This document shows, piece after piece, positions 24,600-36,663 of a stretch of 64,000 nucleotides of DNA. The DNA comes from Monocercomonoides exilis (lineage: Eukaryota; Preaxostyla; Oxymonadida; Polymastigidae): NCBI GenBank assembly GCA_001643675.2, contig LSRY02000001.1, forward strand, positions 2,222,501 to 2,286,500, in the 5' to 3' direction. The translations under genes and the position numbers were made by a program. Under the pieces are notes generated by a model, which saw only the letters and a list, made by a program, of their open reading frames with translations, was not told the DNA's origin and made no database searches. Within the stretch, counting starts at the first letter, position 1, and each line of letters begins with the position of its first letter.

Positions 24600-25862
24600 G
24601 TGCGGAAGTTGACAAAAAAGTCAAAAACAAAAAATGAAAAATTGAGGAAAAAATGGGTGAACGAATTTTAAAAAATAAGAAGTTCAAAAAAAAAATAATT
24701 AATCAACTGCCATGGGGTCAAATTCTGATGCACTTGCACCGTCCCCAGCTCCAAGTGAATCTGATTTTTCAAATTCTGTCATTTGAAGAATGTCATTTTC
24801 ATCTAATATATCAGATTCTAGCTCTGATTCTGTCGAGTCACTTACTTCACTTTCAGATTCTTCCGATTCGTTTTCTTTTTCCGTTAAATCGAAGACGATT
24901 TCTTTTATTAATTCCCTAAATTGAATTTGCAAATTTCTTCTGACCAGCCACATAGATAAATAGTCCCCAAGAAACTTTTCTCTGCATCTAGTTCTTGGAA
25001 AAAATTTCCGTAAATTCATCCACAGACCTTCGACAGTGTTTGTACATGCATGTGTGATTTTGTTTTTGAATTCTCGCTTGTGACAGACAGTATCATGAGC
25101 GTAACCATAATCTTTCAATCTGGCATAAGCCTTCCATTCATCGCTCATAATCCGAGTTCCAGGAAGAATTTTGTCTCGTATTATTGGAACCAATGTCCCA
25201 GCCTTCCTATTTGGCACAATCATCACAAAGTTCTTTCCAGCACCTCCCTCTGGTTTCCTTTCCACAGCTCCAAATATCCAAATTTGTCTCTTCTTTTTCC
25301 CTCGCCCATACTTTCTGCGCCTCCAAACCGCTTCGTCGATCTCCACAATTCTTCCCGGACCTCCTATGACAGCTTGATTTTTGTTCCAAATAGATGTGCA
25401 TCTGACTCGGATAACACTCGTCCAATAATGTATTGTGTTTTCACTAATTCCAAGCAGTTCACAAATGTGTGCGGCTGATATACCAATGAAATAATATAAA
25501 ACAATCATCAAAAACTTTCTCAGCGGTATTTTTGAATTTTCCAAAGATGTGTTTTTAAAAACTGACTGTTTTTGCCACATTTTCCGCATCTCCAATATTT
25601 GTAATATTTGCCTCCGGATGTGAATATCATTTTGCATTTATCATGTCTGCATACTGGAACTTCTTTTTCCAGCGCATTTTCAAAATACCATTTCCATGCA
25701 CCCATTTCATCAGAAAATATATCATTGAGCTCATAACTAGGTGTTTTTGTGAACATACTGTAAGATAAAGACATTTGATAATTGTTTAATCAAACCAATA
25801 AATACTTAAAAATGACCTTTTTTCAAAAATACAAAATTATATTTTCTGACCACTTTCCGCAC
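24600..25862 (-). mobile_element. Merlin (IS1595/ISXO2-type) DNA transposon
   Basis: Short imperfect inverted ends flank the transposase: GTGCGGAAGTTGACAAAAA from 24600 and, reversed, GTGCGGAAAGTGGTCAG from 25862. No matching 8-9 bp target duplication is evident, so the exact ends are tentative. The transposase fills most of the interval. Confidence 0.55.
24699..25774 (-). CDS. Merlin transposase (DDE_Tnp_IS1595), one-base frame break
   Basis: The N-terminus (from 25774) has a zinc ribbon, CRHDKCKMIF...YWRCGKCGK. The core follows with EIDEAVWRRRKYGRGK (first Asp region), IMSDEWKAYARLKDYGY (second Asp), THACTNTVEGLWMNLRKFF (third acidic residue), then an acidic Ser/Glu-rich tail ending SEFDPMAVD at TAA 24699. 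At 25560-25575 the frame shifts inside AAAAACAG; one more A gives a continuous KKQSVFKNT, the usual sequence after the ribbon. About 357 residues if joined. The catalytic residues are all present, so apart from that single base the gene looks complete. Cut-and-paste transposition is the family role. A far more decayed relative lies at 47.8-48.7 kb. Confidence 0.8.
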
Positions 25863-26378
25863 GTTTTTTGGAGATTATAATTGCATTATAATTAATTATA
25901 AATCAAATAAAACAGAAATAAACTTGTTCCAGACGTTCCCATATCTTCAGGTCTTGCCGAAGAACATGAAACAGAAAAATAAAAGAAAGAAAAAAGAAAA
26001 AAGAAGAAGAAAAGAAGGTATTGAAGATAATCTTGCTTGTTTTGATGTTGAAGATTGCGATTAATCAGACGAGGAAGAAGAAAGAAAGAAGAGGATGCTA
26101 ATTTCGGAGAAATAGAATCCATCAGAGAAACACTATTACCCTTTCAGTTTCTGCTTTTCCCTTTCCTCTTTCACACTCCAATCATCAACCATTAATCCAA
26201 TTTTCTCCTTCTCCTTCCTCTTCTCTGAATATTCTTCTTCTTTTTTCCTTCTTCATATTAAAATTGCTCTTCTGCTATTTCTCTGCTCCTTTTTCTTTCT
26301 CATCTCCTTTTGATCCAGTTTCTTTTTCATTTCTAAACTCTCTCAAAAAATTATCATTGCTCATCAAACAGCAAACAT
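25863..26378. other. AT-rich spacer with pyrimidine-rich tracts
   Basis: AT-rich, then TTC/CTT-rich from 26150. No supported gene. Confidence 0.45.
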
Positions 26379-26873
26379 TTGAGTATGGATGAGTCAAACG
26401 AAGATAATCATCCGAATGGAGACATGAAACAGACTGTTTTTGAAGATGACGATGAGAAAAAAGATGATGATGCTGTTGGAGGAGAAAGTGACGATATCCA
26501 TAATGGTGATGAAAATGCTGAGGAAAATAAAAGCGAAAAAGATGAAGAAGAAGAGGAAGATGCAGCGCATGTGAAGAGTGTGGAGGCGGAGAAGGCATTT
26601 GCACACATGAGCAATTAGAGCCTTCATAAATGTTCCAAAAAGAGGATCTTCGACAACATCGGCGTGTGGTGGACACTTTCAAACTGTGTGCTGCCAGACA
26701 GAAACAACTGCGATGCAGATGGCTGGCTGGCTGATGAACAATTGCAATCACTATCACCACTACTCGAATTCGAGATCATATACTACAACGATAACAATGA
26801 AGATAGAAAAATCTGTTCGCATTCTTCTTGTTGCATCGGAACAGAAGCATTGCTGCTTGGAAGCTCAAAATGA
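26379..26873 (+). CDS. Acidic ORF continuing past an in-frame TAG
   Basis: The first 79 codons encode an Asp/Glu/Lys-rich segment (MSMDESNEDNHPNGDMK...). A TAG at 26616-26618 interrupts, but the same frame stays open for 84 more codons of ordinary composition (KRIFDNIGVWWTLSNCVLP, DGWLADEQLQSLSPLLEFE) and ends at TGA 26871-26873. Total 164 codons. No family is recognised. It may be a gene with TAG read as sense, a pseudogene, or an exon ending before the TAG; I see no strong splice donor. Confidence 0.35.
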
Positions 26874-28392
26874 GGCTGACTCCCAACATTCAATGAATTT
26901 GAAGCGGATGATGGTGAAGATGGTGAAGAAGGAGAAGAAGAAGGAGAAGGATGATGCTCATTCATCATATCACCTCTTTTCAAACAATTCCGAATAAAAT
27001 TGTTCCAACCAAGAAGACGATGCTTTGCCGCTCCTCTCTTCCCTTCCCCGCCTTCTTCCCTCTGTTCTCCCAAAGGTGGCAGAAGAGGCAAGTTTCTTCG
27101 TCACAAAATGACCCAGGCAACTTTACAAGCTCTTCCAATGTTCCACAGAATTTTATTCCTAATCTTCTTTTAGCTGCTTTTGATGAATGCGTATCTTTGG
27201 CTTCTGAGGATAGGGGAATGCTTTGTTGTGTGTGTCTTTCCCCAAACACCTGTTATCTCTTTCTTCTTTTGTTTCCTCTTCCTCTTTCTCTTTCTCTTTT
27301 TCTTTTTCCTCGTTATCATTATCATCGTCTTCTTCGCCTTTGTAGTCGTCAATTTTCATTTCATCTGAAATTTTCACCCAATTTTTGGTTGATGTGAGAG
27401 AATTGCATAAGAACGCACTGAAAAAATGGAACGTGAAGAGAAAACTTGCTCTTTCAATTTCTGTGATTGTTAAGACGTCTCCTGCTGCTCGTCTTTTCTG
27501 CGCATCCTGAAGCATTCAAAGAAGGCCATCATGGATATGACATTAAAGGAGAGATCAGCAAAATGCAGATGAAGTTGCAGAAGCAGAAGCAGAAGCAGAA
27601 AATGAAGAAAAACAAGAGAGAGAGTTCGCTCAGTCGGAGACATTCACAAGAAATTCACTCACATCGAAGGAGAATACACGTTGCGATGGAGAAATCTCTC
27701 GAAGGTCATCTTTGTTGTAATTCATCTCTACACAAAATTAACTTCGATGTAATTTTCTTTTCATCTGTGTCTCCTTTATTCACTGAAAATGAAGGGAAAG
27801 GCATCCTCCGTTTCTTGTTGCTTGTCGGTTTCCCTTCTTTTCCTTACTCATCATAAAAACTCTTCCATTTCCAAAAAATTTCGGCTGATATTCTGTGTTT
27901 AAATAAATATTCATTTTATGCATTCAAATTCAGATGGAATACAAGGTCAGACGCTGAATTGGATGAGAATCTGAATGAATTTGAGTGAACATTATTTTTG
28001 TCGATCACAGAAGAAGATGTTGAAATGCTGTCTGTATTGAAGATGTCTTTATATTCTTCATCATCATAATCGTGAATGGCAAATTGAATGAAGGTTAATT
28101 CAATGATTGATCTGCAGTGTTAGAGAAAAGGAAATGAAACAATTTTCAGTTCAATTTAACATCTCTGCAGAATTGAAATAAATAAATGCATCCGAATGAT
28201 GAAAGTCTTTTCCCAATGCCAAGCAAGAGGAATCAGCAAAAAAGTCAAAGATAACGAATAAAACGAAGGAGACGAAGAAGACGAAGAAGGAAAATAAAAA
28301 TGGAAGCAGGGAAATCCAAAAAGAATTAGATGATTTTTCTGAAGAAGAACATGAGAAGGCTTTATATGACGTTGTAGATTGAATACAATATT
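26874..28392. other. Mixed region with decayed coding fragments
   Basis: Composition is locally GC-richer. Fragmentary frames occur on the minus strand (GIKFCGTLEELVKLPGSFC and FCDEETCLFCHLWENRGKK, 27170-27060) and the plus strand, with acidic or basic tracts near 26900 and 27300. None forms a convincing gene. From 27860 the sequence is AT-rich and empty. Confidence 0.35.
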
Positions 28393-28800
28393 ATGTTTAG
28401 CAGGTATTCTTTACAAGGAGGTAATTATCCTAATTGCAATATTAATGACAAACGTATTCAAGCCAATCAATATAGTAATATTCCCTCAAAGTCAATTGAT
28501 AGTATTTTTGTGAGATCCCTTCCTCTCTTTTCACAAACAGAAAATAATGCTGTTCTGTCAGCGCTGAAAGTTCAAATGAATAAAATGTCAAATGATGATA
28601 TCAGCAAAGAAGATGAATACGAAGGCGAAGGCGAGGAAGAAATTGAAAAAGATGAAGAAGATGAGTAGACGAGGATGACGAGGAAGGTGAAGGAGAAGAA
28701 TATGGAGAAAAAGAAGAAGAAGAAGAAGATCATGATGACGATGAGGATGGTGATGACGACAGCAACGAAAACGAATTTAGGAAGGAATAGAAGATAAATG
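28393..28800 (+). pseudogene. Acidic ORF fragment
   Basis: A 91-codon frame starts MFSRYSLQGGNYPNCNIND, includes LFSQTENNAVLSALKVQMN and ends in Glu/Asp repeats at TAG 28668. A second Asp/Glu-rich stretch follows in another frame to about 28790. Family unknown; probably a remnant or one exon of a low-complexity protein. Confidence 0.3.
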
Positions 28801-30418
28801 ATATAAATTAGTTTTTTCGTATTTTTCTTTAGGTGAAACTTATCAAGAAGGAGAAGAAGAAGAAATATTTTGGAAATGGAGGAAAATAAGGAGAAAGCCT
28901 GCCATTCGCTTTGAAAGTGGGTATTTTTGGAAAGAGTGAAAGAAATATTGCAAATCAGCAAGAAAAGATGGCACCATAGAATGCGAAGAGAGGTTCATCA
29001 AGAGAAACAATAATATGGTTCAGTCAAAGAGAGATACATCAAAACTTCTGAGTGAATTGAAATCATTAGAAAATGAACTCCAGTGCGCTTTGTACGTAAA
29101 TGGCTTATTGAAGCTGCATTATTGAACAGACAAAAGCACAGCTTGAACATCTGCTAATGGAAATAATATCATTATGGCCATGAAAAGAAAGCAATTGCTT
29201 TTATTGTTGCGATTCGGTTGCAAATTTTAACAAACTCTTTGCATAAAAATCATTAGGAAGACATTATTAAGATTGAATAATGTGCAGAGTGAAATTTGTT
29301 AGAAAAGAATGGATACCATGTACACTGAGACAGAAAATGAAGAAGAATATGTTGTTTCAAAATATGTTGCAAACACAATGTTCATTTCATTTTGGCTTCC
29401 AATTGATTTTGTGTTAACAAGATCATCGATTGGTTTTTTAAATCTTTTTATCAAAATTCCTTGTATCCTTGAAAATTTTGTGATTAGCTGTTATTCAATA
29501 ATTGATTGAATTGTGAGAAAATCTTTCTTTTATACTGCTTGTCGCCGGGTTCTTCGAAACAAGTTTCTGCGAAGAATACTGTCCACTTGAAATCCCTCCT
29601 TCAAATGTATTCGCACATGAATAATAGAGGCAATTATTCATTGAACTTTGAAAAGATGAATGTTCACATCGATAATCACTGTACTCGAATTTTTAACATA
29701 CACGTTTCTGAAGGCACTATTTATTGTCTGTTCACTTTTGTTTTTTCAAGGCAATAGAAAATAGTTTGTTGTTGAAACAGAAAAAACAGCCTCGACCAAA
29801 TTCCCAAATATAATAGTATAAAAATCATCAGATGAAAATGAGAGATTGGAAGAGGAAACATTATATATGGAAATAAAGCTCAAATTAACCATATCGGTTA
29901 ACTAACCTTGGAAATAAAAGGGAATTACAGAATTTTTTGTGAGAAATGAATTTATACATCTTTAGCGTTGATAAATATGTTAAAAGCATAAAAGGCGAAG
30001 ACAAATGAAAAATTGCAACATATATAAGTCCAGCCAAAGAGTTGAATTTCACAAATTATGTTTATATTGTTGTTGATGCAATATTTATGAAATTCTTTTG
30101 TTTCGCAAAAGGTATTGTGCATTTCAAAAATTTTGAAGTTACTCATTCACCGAAAATGTGCTTCATTTGAATTGCCCTGAACTGAATAAATATTGTTTTA
30201 TGAAAAGATGAAATTGAAAAAATTCCTTTGTTTTCCAATGTGGCAGTTTCAGGGACATATTGTGCTTCGAGTATCTTTGCAATTGGAAAGACTTATGAAA
30301 AACAACGAAATCAATTTCATCAGAAAAACCATTTTCAAATAGAAAAAATATCGAAGAAAATATTTATGTGAACACCCATTGTTTGCTTCACTTCATTTCC
30401 TGAGAACTTCTCACGGTA
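28801..30418. other. AT-rich region with weak ORFs
   Basis: Two short plus-strand frames (29309-29509, 29506-29757) show slight protein character (for example VSKYVANTMFISFWLP) but no family, continuity or splice support. The rest is AT-rich. The 5' flank of the USP-transposase gene must lie at its right end. Confidence 0.4.
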
Positions 30419-33400
30419 ATGGCATCAAAAGACTGCAAGATTCGGTTTTCGGACCTATCATCATCCAGAAAAAGTGAAAAGTGTAAAGATGTTTGGAATT
30501 TCATCGAGAAAAAATCTGCAAATGACACTGTGCAAATGTTAGAATACATGTTTTTGCACACAAACACTGGTAAAAAGTATTTTTCGAAAATTCAACAAAT
30601 ATTCGAAGGTTTGAATAACAGCAATAGGTTTTTCTGTTTTGAAATATGAACATGTTTTGTTTTTTTATCAAGAAAAAAATATATATGTTATTATGAAAAT
30701 AGCAAGTGTTTACAACAACGAAACAAATGTTCACAGCAAAGTCGCTTTGCTAAAAGCTGTATGTCTTGAATACAGCTTCCAGCAATTGAAGGAATTCGGT
30801 TTTGATTTGACAATTGGAAAATACCACCATGCAAAGCAGCACAGCTCAGATTGTAATTTCATAATTGAAAAAGCGTCCAAGCCTCCAATGCCGCCTTCTA
30901 AATCCAGTATTACATTTTTTTGATATATTATTTCTTTCTTTTGTATTATCTCTATATTATTTCTTTCCATTTTTTAGGATTAAGCGAAAATGATGAACTG
31001 AAATTCCAAAAATTTTTTATTAGAGAATTCAACGGAATCATCAGAAAGTGTGAGAGGAGTTAATAAATCAAAAAAGAGTTTGTTTTATCTTTTTCATATA
31101 TGCATTAAATATTTTTCCTTCAAAAAAAATGTGCTTTAAAATTTGATGTTGATTTTTCTACAACCAGCGATCCCAATTGCATGGAACCTGATATTGATCC
31201 TTAGCGAAGCTACTTCACCACCAACGAGGTTAATTGTGAAATGACAGCTTTTTATCAACCATCTTCAACAACAACAAGTGATGAAATAGGCATGGACGAA
31301 GATGTGGATCTGCTCATTAACGAAGAACAAATAAATAGCAATTTGCCTGAATGCAGTTCTTCGGGATTAATATCTTCAACTGTTTCTATGTTTCCGACAG
31401 CTATCCATGAGCCAACAATATTAGATGAACAAATGTTTCAAAATATCATGGAGGAGATAAATGATTCAGTTGATTCAAATTATGATCCAAATGAAACTGT
31501 CACATCTCAAATTGTTATTGATAAAAATATTGAAATAATTTCTATGAAGGGAAAAGAAGATGTATTAAATGAAAAATGTGTTTTTTCTCCTCTGAAAAAT
31601 TTTGGGAACACTTGTTGCTTAGCATTACTAATTCAAATATTTTCGAACAATTTACAATACAAGTTCAAAAATGAATATTCGAAGAGGAAAAATTGGATCT
31701 TTGGTTTGCCAGTCACATTCTATCGTTTCAAATGATCTACAGACTTCAAAAGAGACTACAAACGGCAGTCACGTGAATAGAATAAAAGCTTTGTTTCCAA
31801 CTTATTCAAAAAACATAATTTGGTGCATGGAGAGCAGCAAGAATTTTACAAAGTGTTTCTGTCTGGTTTTCAAAATTTATCTCCAGTTACTCCAGAGTTA
31901 ACGAACATGATGAATGAGAAAATTCAGTTTCCGAGAAAATGCTCAATGTGTGAAACTGAAAGTGGTGGAGCATTTGAGATAACTCCATTAATTAGACTTC
32001 ATAATTGTGATATAATTAACAGTCTAAATAATCACATGTTTAATCAATCAGACGAAATGAACACCTGCGAAGCGTTTTGTGAAAAATGCAATAGGAACAC
32101 ATTTCAGTCAACATGTTTTGACATCAAATCATTTCCAGATATTATTTCTTTTTCCATTAAACCTTCAGAACAATGGCAAAGAACAAAATGCAATATACAC
32201 GAGCACATTTCTTTCTCGTCGATTTCTGGAAAACAAAAAGTCAAAAGCAAATATGACACCGAATCGAAAAACTACACGTTATTAGCGATATTGTTTTCCA
32301 CCAGTAACACAGATGTGGGACATTTCTATAGCATTTGCAGAAATAATCACAATTTCGAACAGGATGAAAATCAACCAAAAGGAAAGTTGTTCTTATACAA
32401 TGATAATATTATATCTATGATAGAAAGCGATCATTCAACAAAAGTCAAAAACAATTTGTATAATGGTGATATTCCTATAATGTTGATTTACAAGAATGTC
32501 AATTTATTTTCGGAAAGTTCTTTAATTTCTCCTCTCTCTCCTTATTAGTTGATATCTCCTGCATATGTCCCTGGACAGAATAACAACAATCCACATTCAG
32601 TCATTCACTATACAGAATCTCAATCCGGAAACTATTCCTCATCACATCAACAACATATTTGTTTTGAATCCTGCGATACTCCAACAATGAATCAAATTCA
32701 TTCATTGTCTCCTTTTCCACTTCATTTAGCGAAAGCTGCAACCATATCTCCTCAAGTCACTTGTCAAAGCAAATCTTATCCAACAGCATTCAATTCACAT
32801 GCAGATGTCTCTTCAAAGCCGATTGCAGCCCTGACAAATTCACTTCATTTTAATCAAAAAAATTGCAAGAAATCAAATTTGGTGGGACATGTTAATAAAA
32901 CTGTTGAAAGTCAAGCACTTCACATTCAACGAAAAAAACTTTCAAAATCACTTCCTAATCCTTCTGAAGCTTCATTTCCATCAACTCAAACAATCAACTC
33001 ATCTGCATCCAATTCCATTTCAAATTCAACTTCTTATTCCGAATCGAATGCAATCTCTTCTTTACTTAATAATAAAACATATAACGAAATTATTTTCAAC
33101 TCAGATCTGAATAATGCGAAGATGCAATCCACATTGGATGAATCAATAAATGACAATCATTCTTTAACAAACAATTCTCTTGACCAATCATTTGCACAAC
33201 GTTCAAGCATACACCTTCAATCAGAATCAAATACTAAATAAACCCACTCATTCACATCACGAATAAAACATTCAAATGCATCACCATTCGAAAATCTTCA
33301 ACCTTTTTGTTCATGTGACAAATCTCCTAACTTGAATGGAGAAATGGGAAAAAAGCCCTTGACAAGAATTATCAACGTGACAAAAAAGAAGTCATATGAA

Positions 33401-34418
33401 TCTCTTCTGGAACAGAACATAAAAATGTCTCTGAGCTCATTTTACAAAAGGACAAGGCATTTGAAGCGTGCGAAGAGACGCTCGGACCTGTGTGACTTAT
33501 GTGAAAAATATCAAGCGTTGCAAAAAAAAGAAAAAGCTCTGAAGGCGAAAAATGAATGTTTAGCTCCAGACGAATTATCAACAATGCAGTTAATCGAAAA
33601 GCATAAACTCAATGCGCGTAATCAGCAGATGCATTTTCACATTCTGTAAGATTCATTGAAGAATAAAGAAGCGCTGATCTTATTTGATTTCAAAGAAAAC
33701 TGGAGTGTACCTATCAGAAGAAATGCAATAAGCAAAGATTTTAACGAAAAAAAAGAAATATCACAGTTTTGTGTTATTGCTTATACGATTGAGGCTGATG
33801 GCAACAGAAACTTGAATGTGTTCAATTATTTTTCCAATAATCTCTCGCACGATTATAGATTTGCAATTGAGTGTTTGAGTGAAACTCTCAAAGACTCTAT
33901 CTTTGATAAAATCACTTCATTCCATTTCATGTGCGACGCAAGCCCCCACTTCAGAAATTCGAATGTCATGTTTTATCTGTTTTCCAATTCATCACCATTA
34001 GTTCGAGGAAAACGATCAATTCTCTCCTTCTTTGGAGAAAAGCATGGGAAGTGTGAGTGTGACGGAGAATTTAGCTGTCTTTCTAAATGTTTGGAGGATT
34101 TCTTGGATCACGATACAGAAATTAAGAACGTTCAAGGATTGGTTGACTTCTTCAAGGAATACTCGAAGAGCGAAAGTTATACTGTGTTCAACAATAAGGG
34201 AACGAAAGAAACATTATATCGCCAATTTCTGATGTTTGTATTTTTACAGTTTTTTATTGATATTTTTGCATTTGTGTTCTAATGACTTTAGATACAACGC
34301 GTCAGTCAAAGTTTTGTGGAAGAGATTGAACATTTCGGAAATGAAAACATATTTGTTTTATGAAAAAAGAGGCGATGATATTTTCCGTTCAATTGTGTCA
34401 CCTTCGAATTCGAAATGA
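30419..34418 (+). CDS. USP deubiquitinase-DDE transposase fusion gene
   Basis: Exons 30419-30627, 30707-30906, 30978-31047, 31168-34233 and 34292-34418 keep phase and total 1224 codons including the final TGA. The N-terminal 160 residues are unassigned helical sequence. Exon 4 holds a full USP domain: Cys box LKNFGNTCCLALLIQIF, HGEQQEFYKVFLSGF (the QQDAQEFL block), zinc-knuckle pairs CSMC and CEKC, His box TDVGHFYSIC and LFLYNDN. After a Ser/Asn-rich linker comes a DDE-type transposase: LFDFKENWSVP, MCDASPHFRNSNVMFYLF and FFGEKHGKCECDGEFSCL. Two compensating one-base breaks lie in A runs near 31685 and 31812. The frame crosses TAG 31202, TAG 32546, TAA 33239 and TAA 33647 and meets no TGA. 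Either these are read as sense or the locus is several broken genes. No terminal repeats were found. Confidence 0.6.
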
Positions 34419-34741
34419 ACAAATAAAGTGAAGTTCGAAGTGAAATCATGCAGAGATGAGAGAAAAAGAAAAACATACAAAAAATCCAGCAAATGTGATA
34501 CAGCAACACCGCTGGGTAGTTATACTTTCAACATGCTAAAGGAAAGAGAAAAATTTTGTGATTTGAGTTGTTTTGAGAACTGAATTGTTTTTTTTGTAAC
34601 TTTTGTTCATTGTTTGTGCATTTTCTGTATTTTTAATCAGTTAGAAAATTGATTGTTTGGAACGTCTGCTGCTCAAGCCAATGTGTATTTGTTTTTGACA
34701 AATGCTCATTGGTACACATATTTTCGCTCTTGAGCGAGTAA

Positions 34742-34845
34742 TATGGGGCTGGGTTGATTCCGTCCTGAAACTGTGCTGTGACCGGTCCAGCACAGTTTCT
34801 TGAAGGCTTTGGGTCCAGAATCAGCCTCCCAGGACAGACGCCAAA
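34742..34845. other. GC-rich structured segment (hairpin with possible pseudoknot)
   Basis: An island of balanced composition in AT-rich sequence. GAAACTGTGCTG (34767-34778) and CAGCACAGTTTC (34788-34799) form a perfect 12-bp stem with loop TGACCGGTC, whose GACCGGTC is self-complementary. GGTTGATTC (34752) can pair with GAATCAGCC (34818), and GTCCTG (34762) with CAGGAC (34830). A non-coding RNA or a transposon end are both possible; I recognise no family. Confidence 0.35.
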
Positions 34846-35263
34846 TAAGATAATATTTTCCAATTTTTTCAAAATATTAACATCTTTCATTTTCAATGTA
34901 TTTTTTGAAAAATTTATATTAAGTATGTTTTTTATGAAAAAAGTCGACTTTTTGAATTAATTCTGTTCGAATATAATTAAAAATATGTTGAATATATCAT
35001 TTTTAATAATTGATGTGATGAAAAGAATTGAAAAAAAGTTAAAAAGAATTTTTCTATGATTTTCGAGTAAAATATTTGCACCCCGAAAAAAAATAAATTT
35101 CGAAAATAATGTCCCATAATATGTTGACTAATATTTTTTTTTTCATTTGAGACAAACAAAAAAATTCAATTGTTTTTTGGTTTTCATTTCATATGTTCGA
35201 CAATTCATTCTGTATTTTGGCTTATTTTCTTGTTTTTAATATTTTCTTTCATAAGAACACAAA

Positions 35264-35303
35264 TAATGTGATTTATAAACCTGAACATTTTCATAAACCC
35301 GGT

Positions 35304-35347
<44 letters not shown>

Positions 35348-36318
35348 CGGTATTTGAAACAGAATGAATACAACATAAAAATACATAAAGCAAACTTTTA
35401 CACGTTAATTTTACTATTTTTGATAGAACCAAAAATTTTTAGTTACAATTTTCGTATTTGATGAAGATCAAAAATTATTTTTTAAAAGGTTTTGATCATT
35501 TGTTTTGCTCATTTTTGACCAACTCTCTTTCTTTGTTTATTTTCAATTATAAGTTCAAGAAACATACATAATGAAGTTTCAGTATTCGAAATGTTCTATG
35601 TTTGTATCTTTTTTTTCGAATGTTTTTTACATTTCATCATTTTTGACAATCAATTTGAAAAAATGAAAATATTGAGCTGTCCAATAATTTTTACATGTTA
35701 AAATCGAAGTGCATGAAAAGAAAAATGAAAAGATGAAGTATTTTCAATGTTAAAAATTTGTGAAATGTTGTTGCTCAAAAAGCACACATCAATTTTTGAA
35801 TATTTCAAATATGCTTATTTCATATAAAATAAAATTTCTCACAATTAATTATGAAGAACTTCAATGAATAATTATCGTTTAATATTATTTCTTAACATAT
35901 AATTTTTTATGTTATAAACAAGCACAGAATTTTTCATTTTTTCAAATTGATTGTCAAAAATGATGAAATGTAAAAAACATTCGAAAAAAAAGATACAAAC
36001 ATAGAACATTTCGAATACTGAAACTTCATTATGTATGTTTCTTGAACTTATAATTGAAAATAAACAAAGAAAGAGAGTTGGTCAAAAATGAGCAAAACAA
36101 ATGATCAAAACCTTTTAAAAAATAATTTTTGATCTTCATCAAATACGAAAATTGTAACTAAAAAATTTTTGGTTCTATCAAAAAATAGTAAAATTAACGT
36201 GTAAAAGTTTGCTTTATGTATTTTTATGTTGTATTCATTCTGTTTCAAATACCAAAAAAAAAAAAAAAAAAAAAAAAAATAACCGGGTTTATGAAAATGT
36301 TCAGGTTTATAAATCACC
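35264..36318. mobile_element. Foldback/MITE-like element with T- and A-tract arms
   Basis: The arms 35264-35669 and 35932-36318 are inverted copies differing mainly in the length of a T/A homopolymer (about 45 T on the left, about 27 A on the right), around a 262-bp centre. Outer ends read GTGATTTATAAACCTGAAC, almost the same as the pogo terminal repeat (GTGATTTATAAACCCGAAC), so this is probably a non-autonomous relative of the pogo elements. No coding frame. Confidence 0.7.
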
Positions 36319-36663
36319 CTGTATTTATATTTGCTTTAAATAGAGATTTTTTCCAACAATTCACAAAAAGGGAAATATTCATCTAAACAGTTCTCATTGC
36401 GATAAAAACATATTCAAAAAGTTGTATTCAAGGTGCAATTATCAATGTTATAATTTCATAGGGAAGAATATCACATTATTTCGCATTTTAATTGACGTTT
36501 AACAAAATTCAAAAAGAAAATAATTTCTCATATATTGAATCAATCATTATAATATATCTTTCGTTGCTTTCAACTTTTCATTTGCTTTTTTATTTATCCT
36601 TTTTTTTTCATTTCAGCTCATCGGTCTAAGAAACTCTGTTCAATTCATTTCCATCCACTTAAA

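Noticed and set aside
27159-27515. 118-codon minus-strand ORF as an independent gene
   Set aside because: Half is a Glu/Lys tract, the rest has no family or splice support, and neighbouring frames on both strands are equally open.
35310-35347. Long T run as a poly(A) tail of a retrogene
   Set aside because: It lies symmetrically in both arms of an inverted repeat, so it is part of the foldback element.
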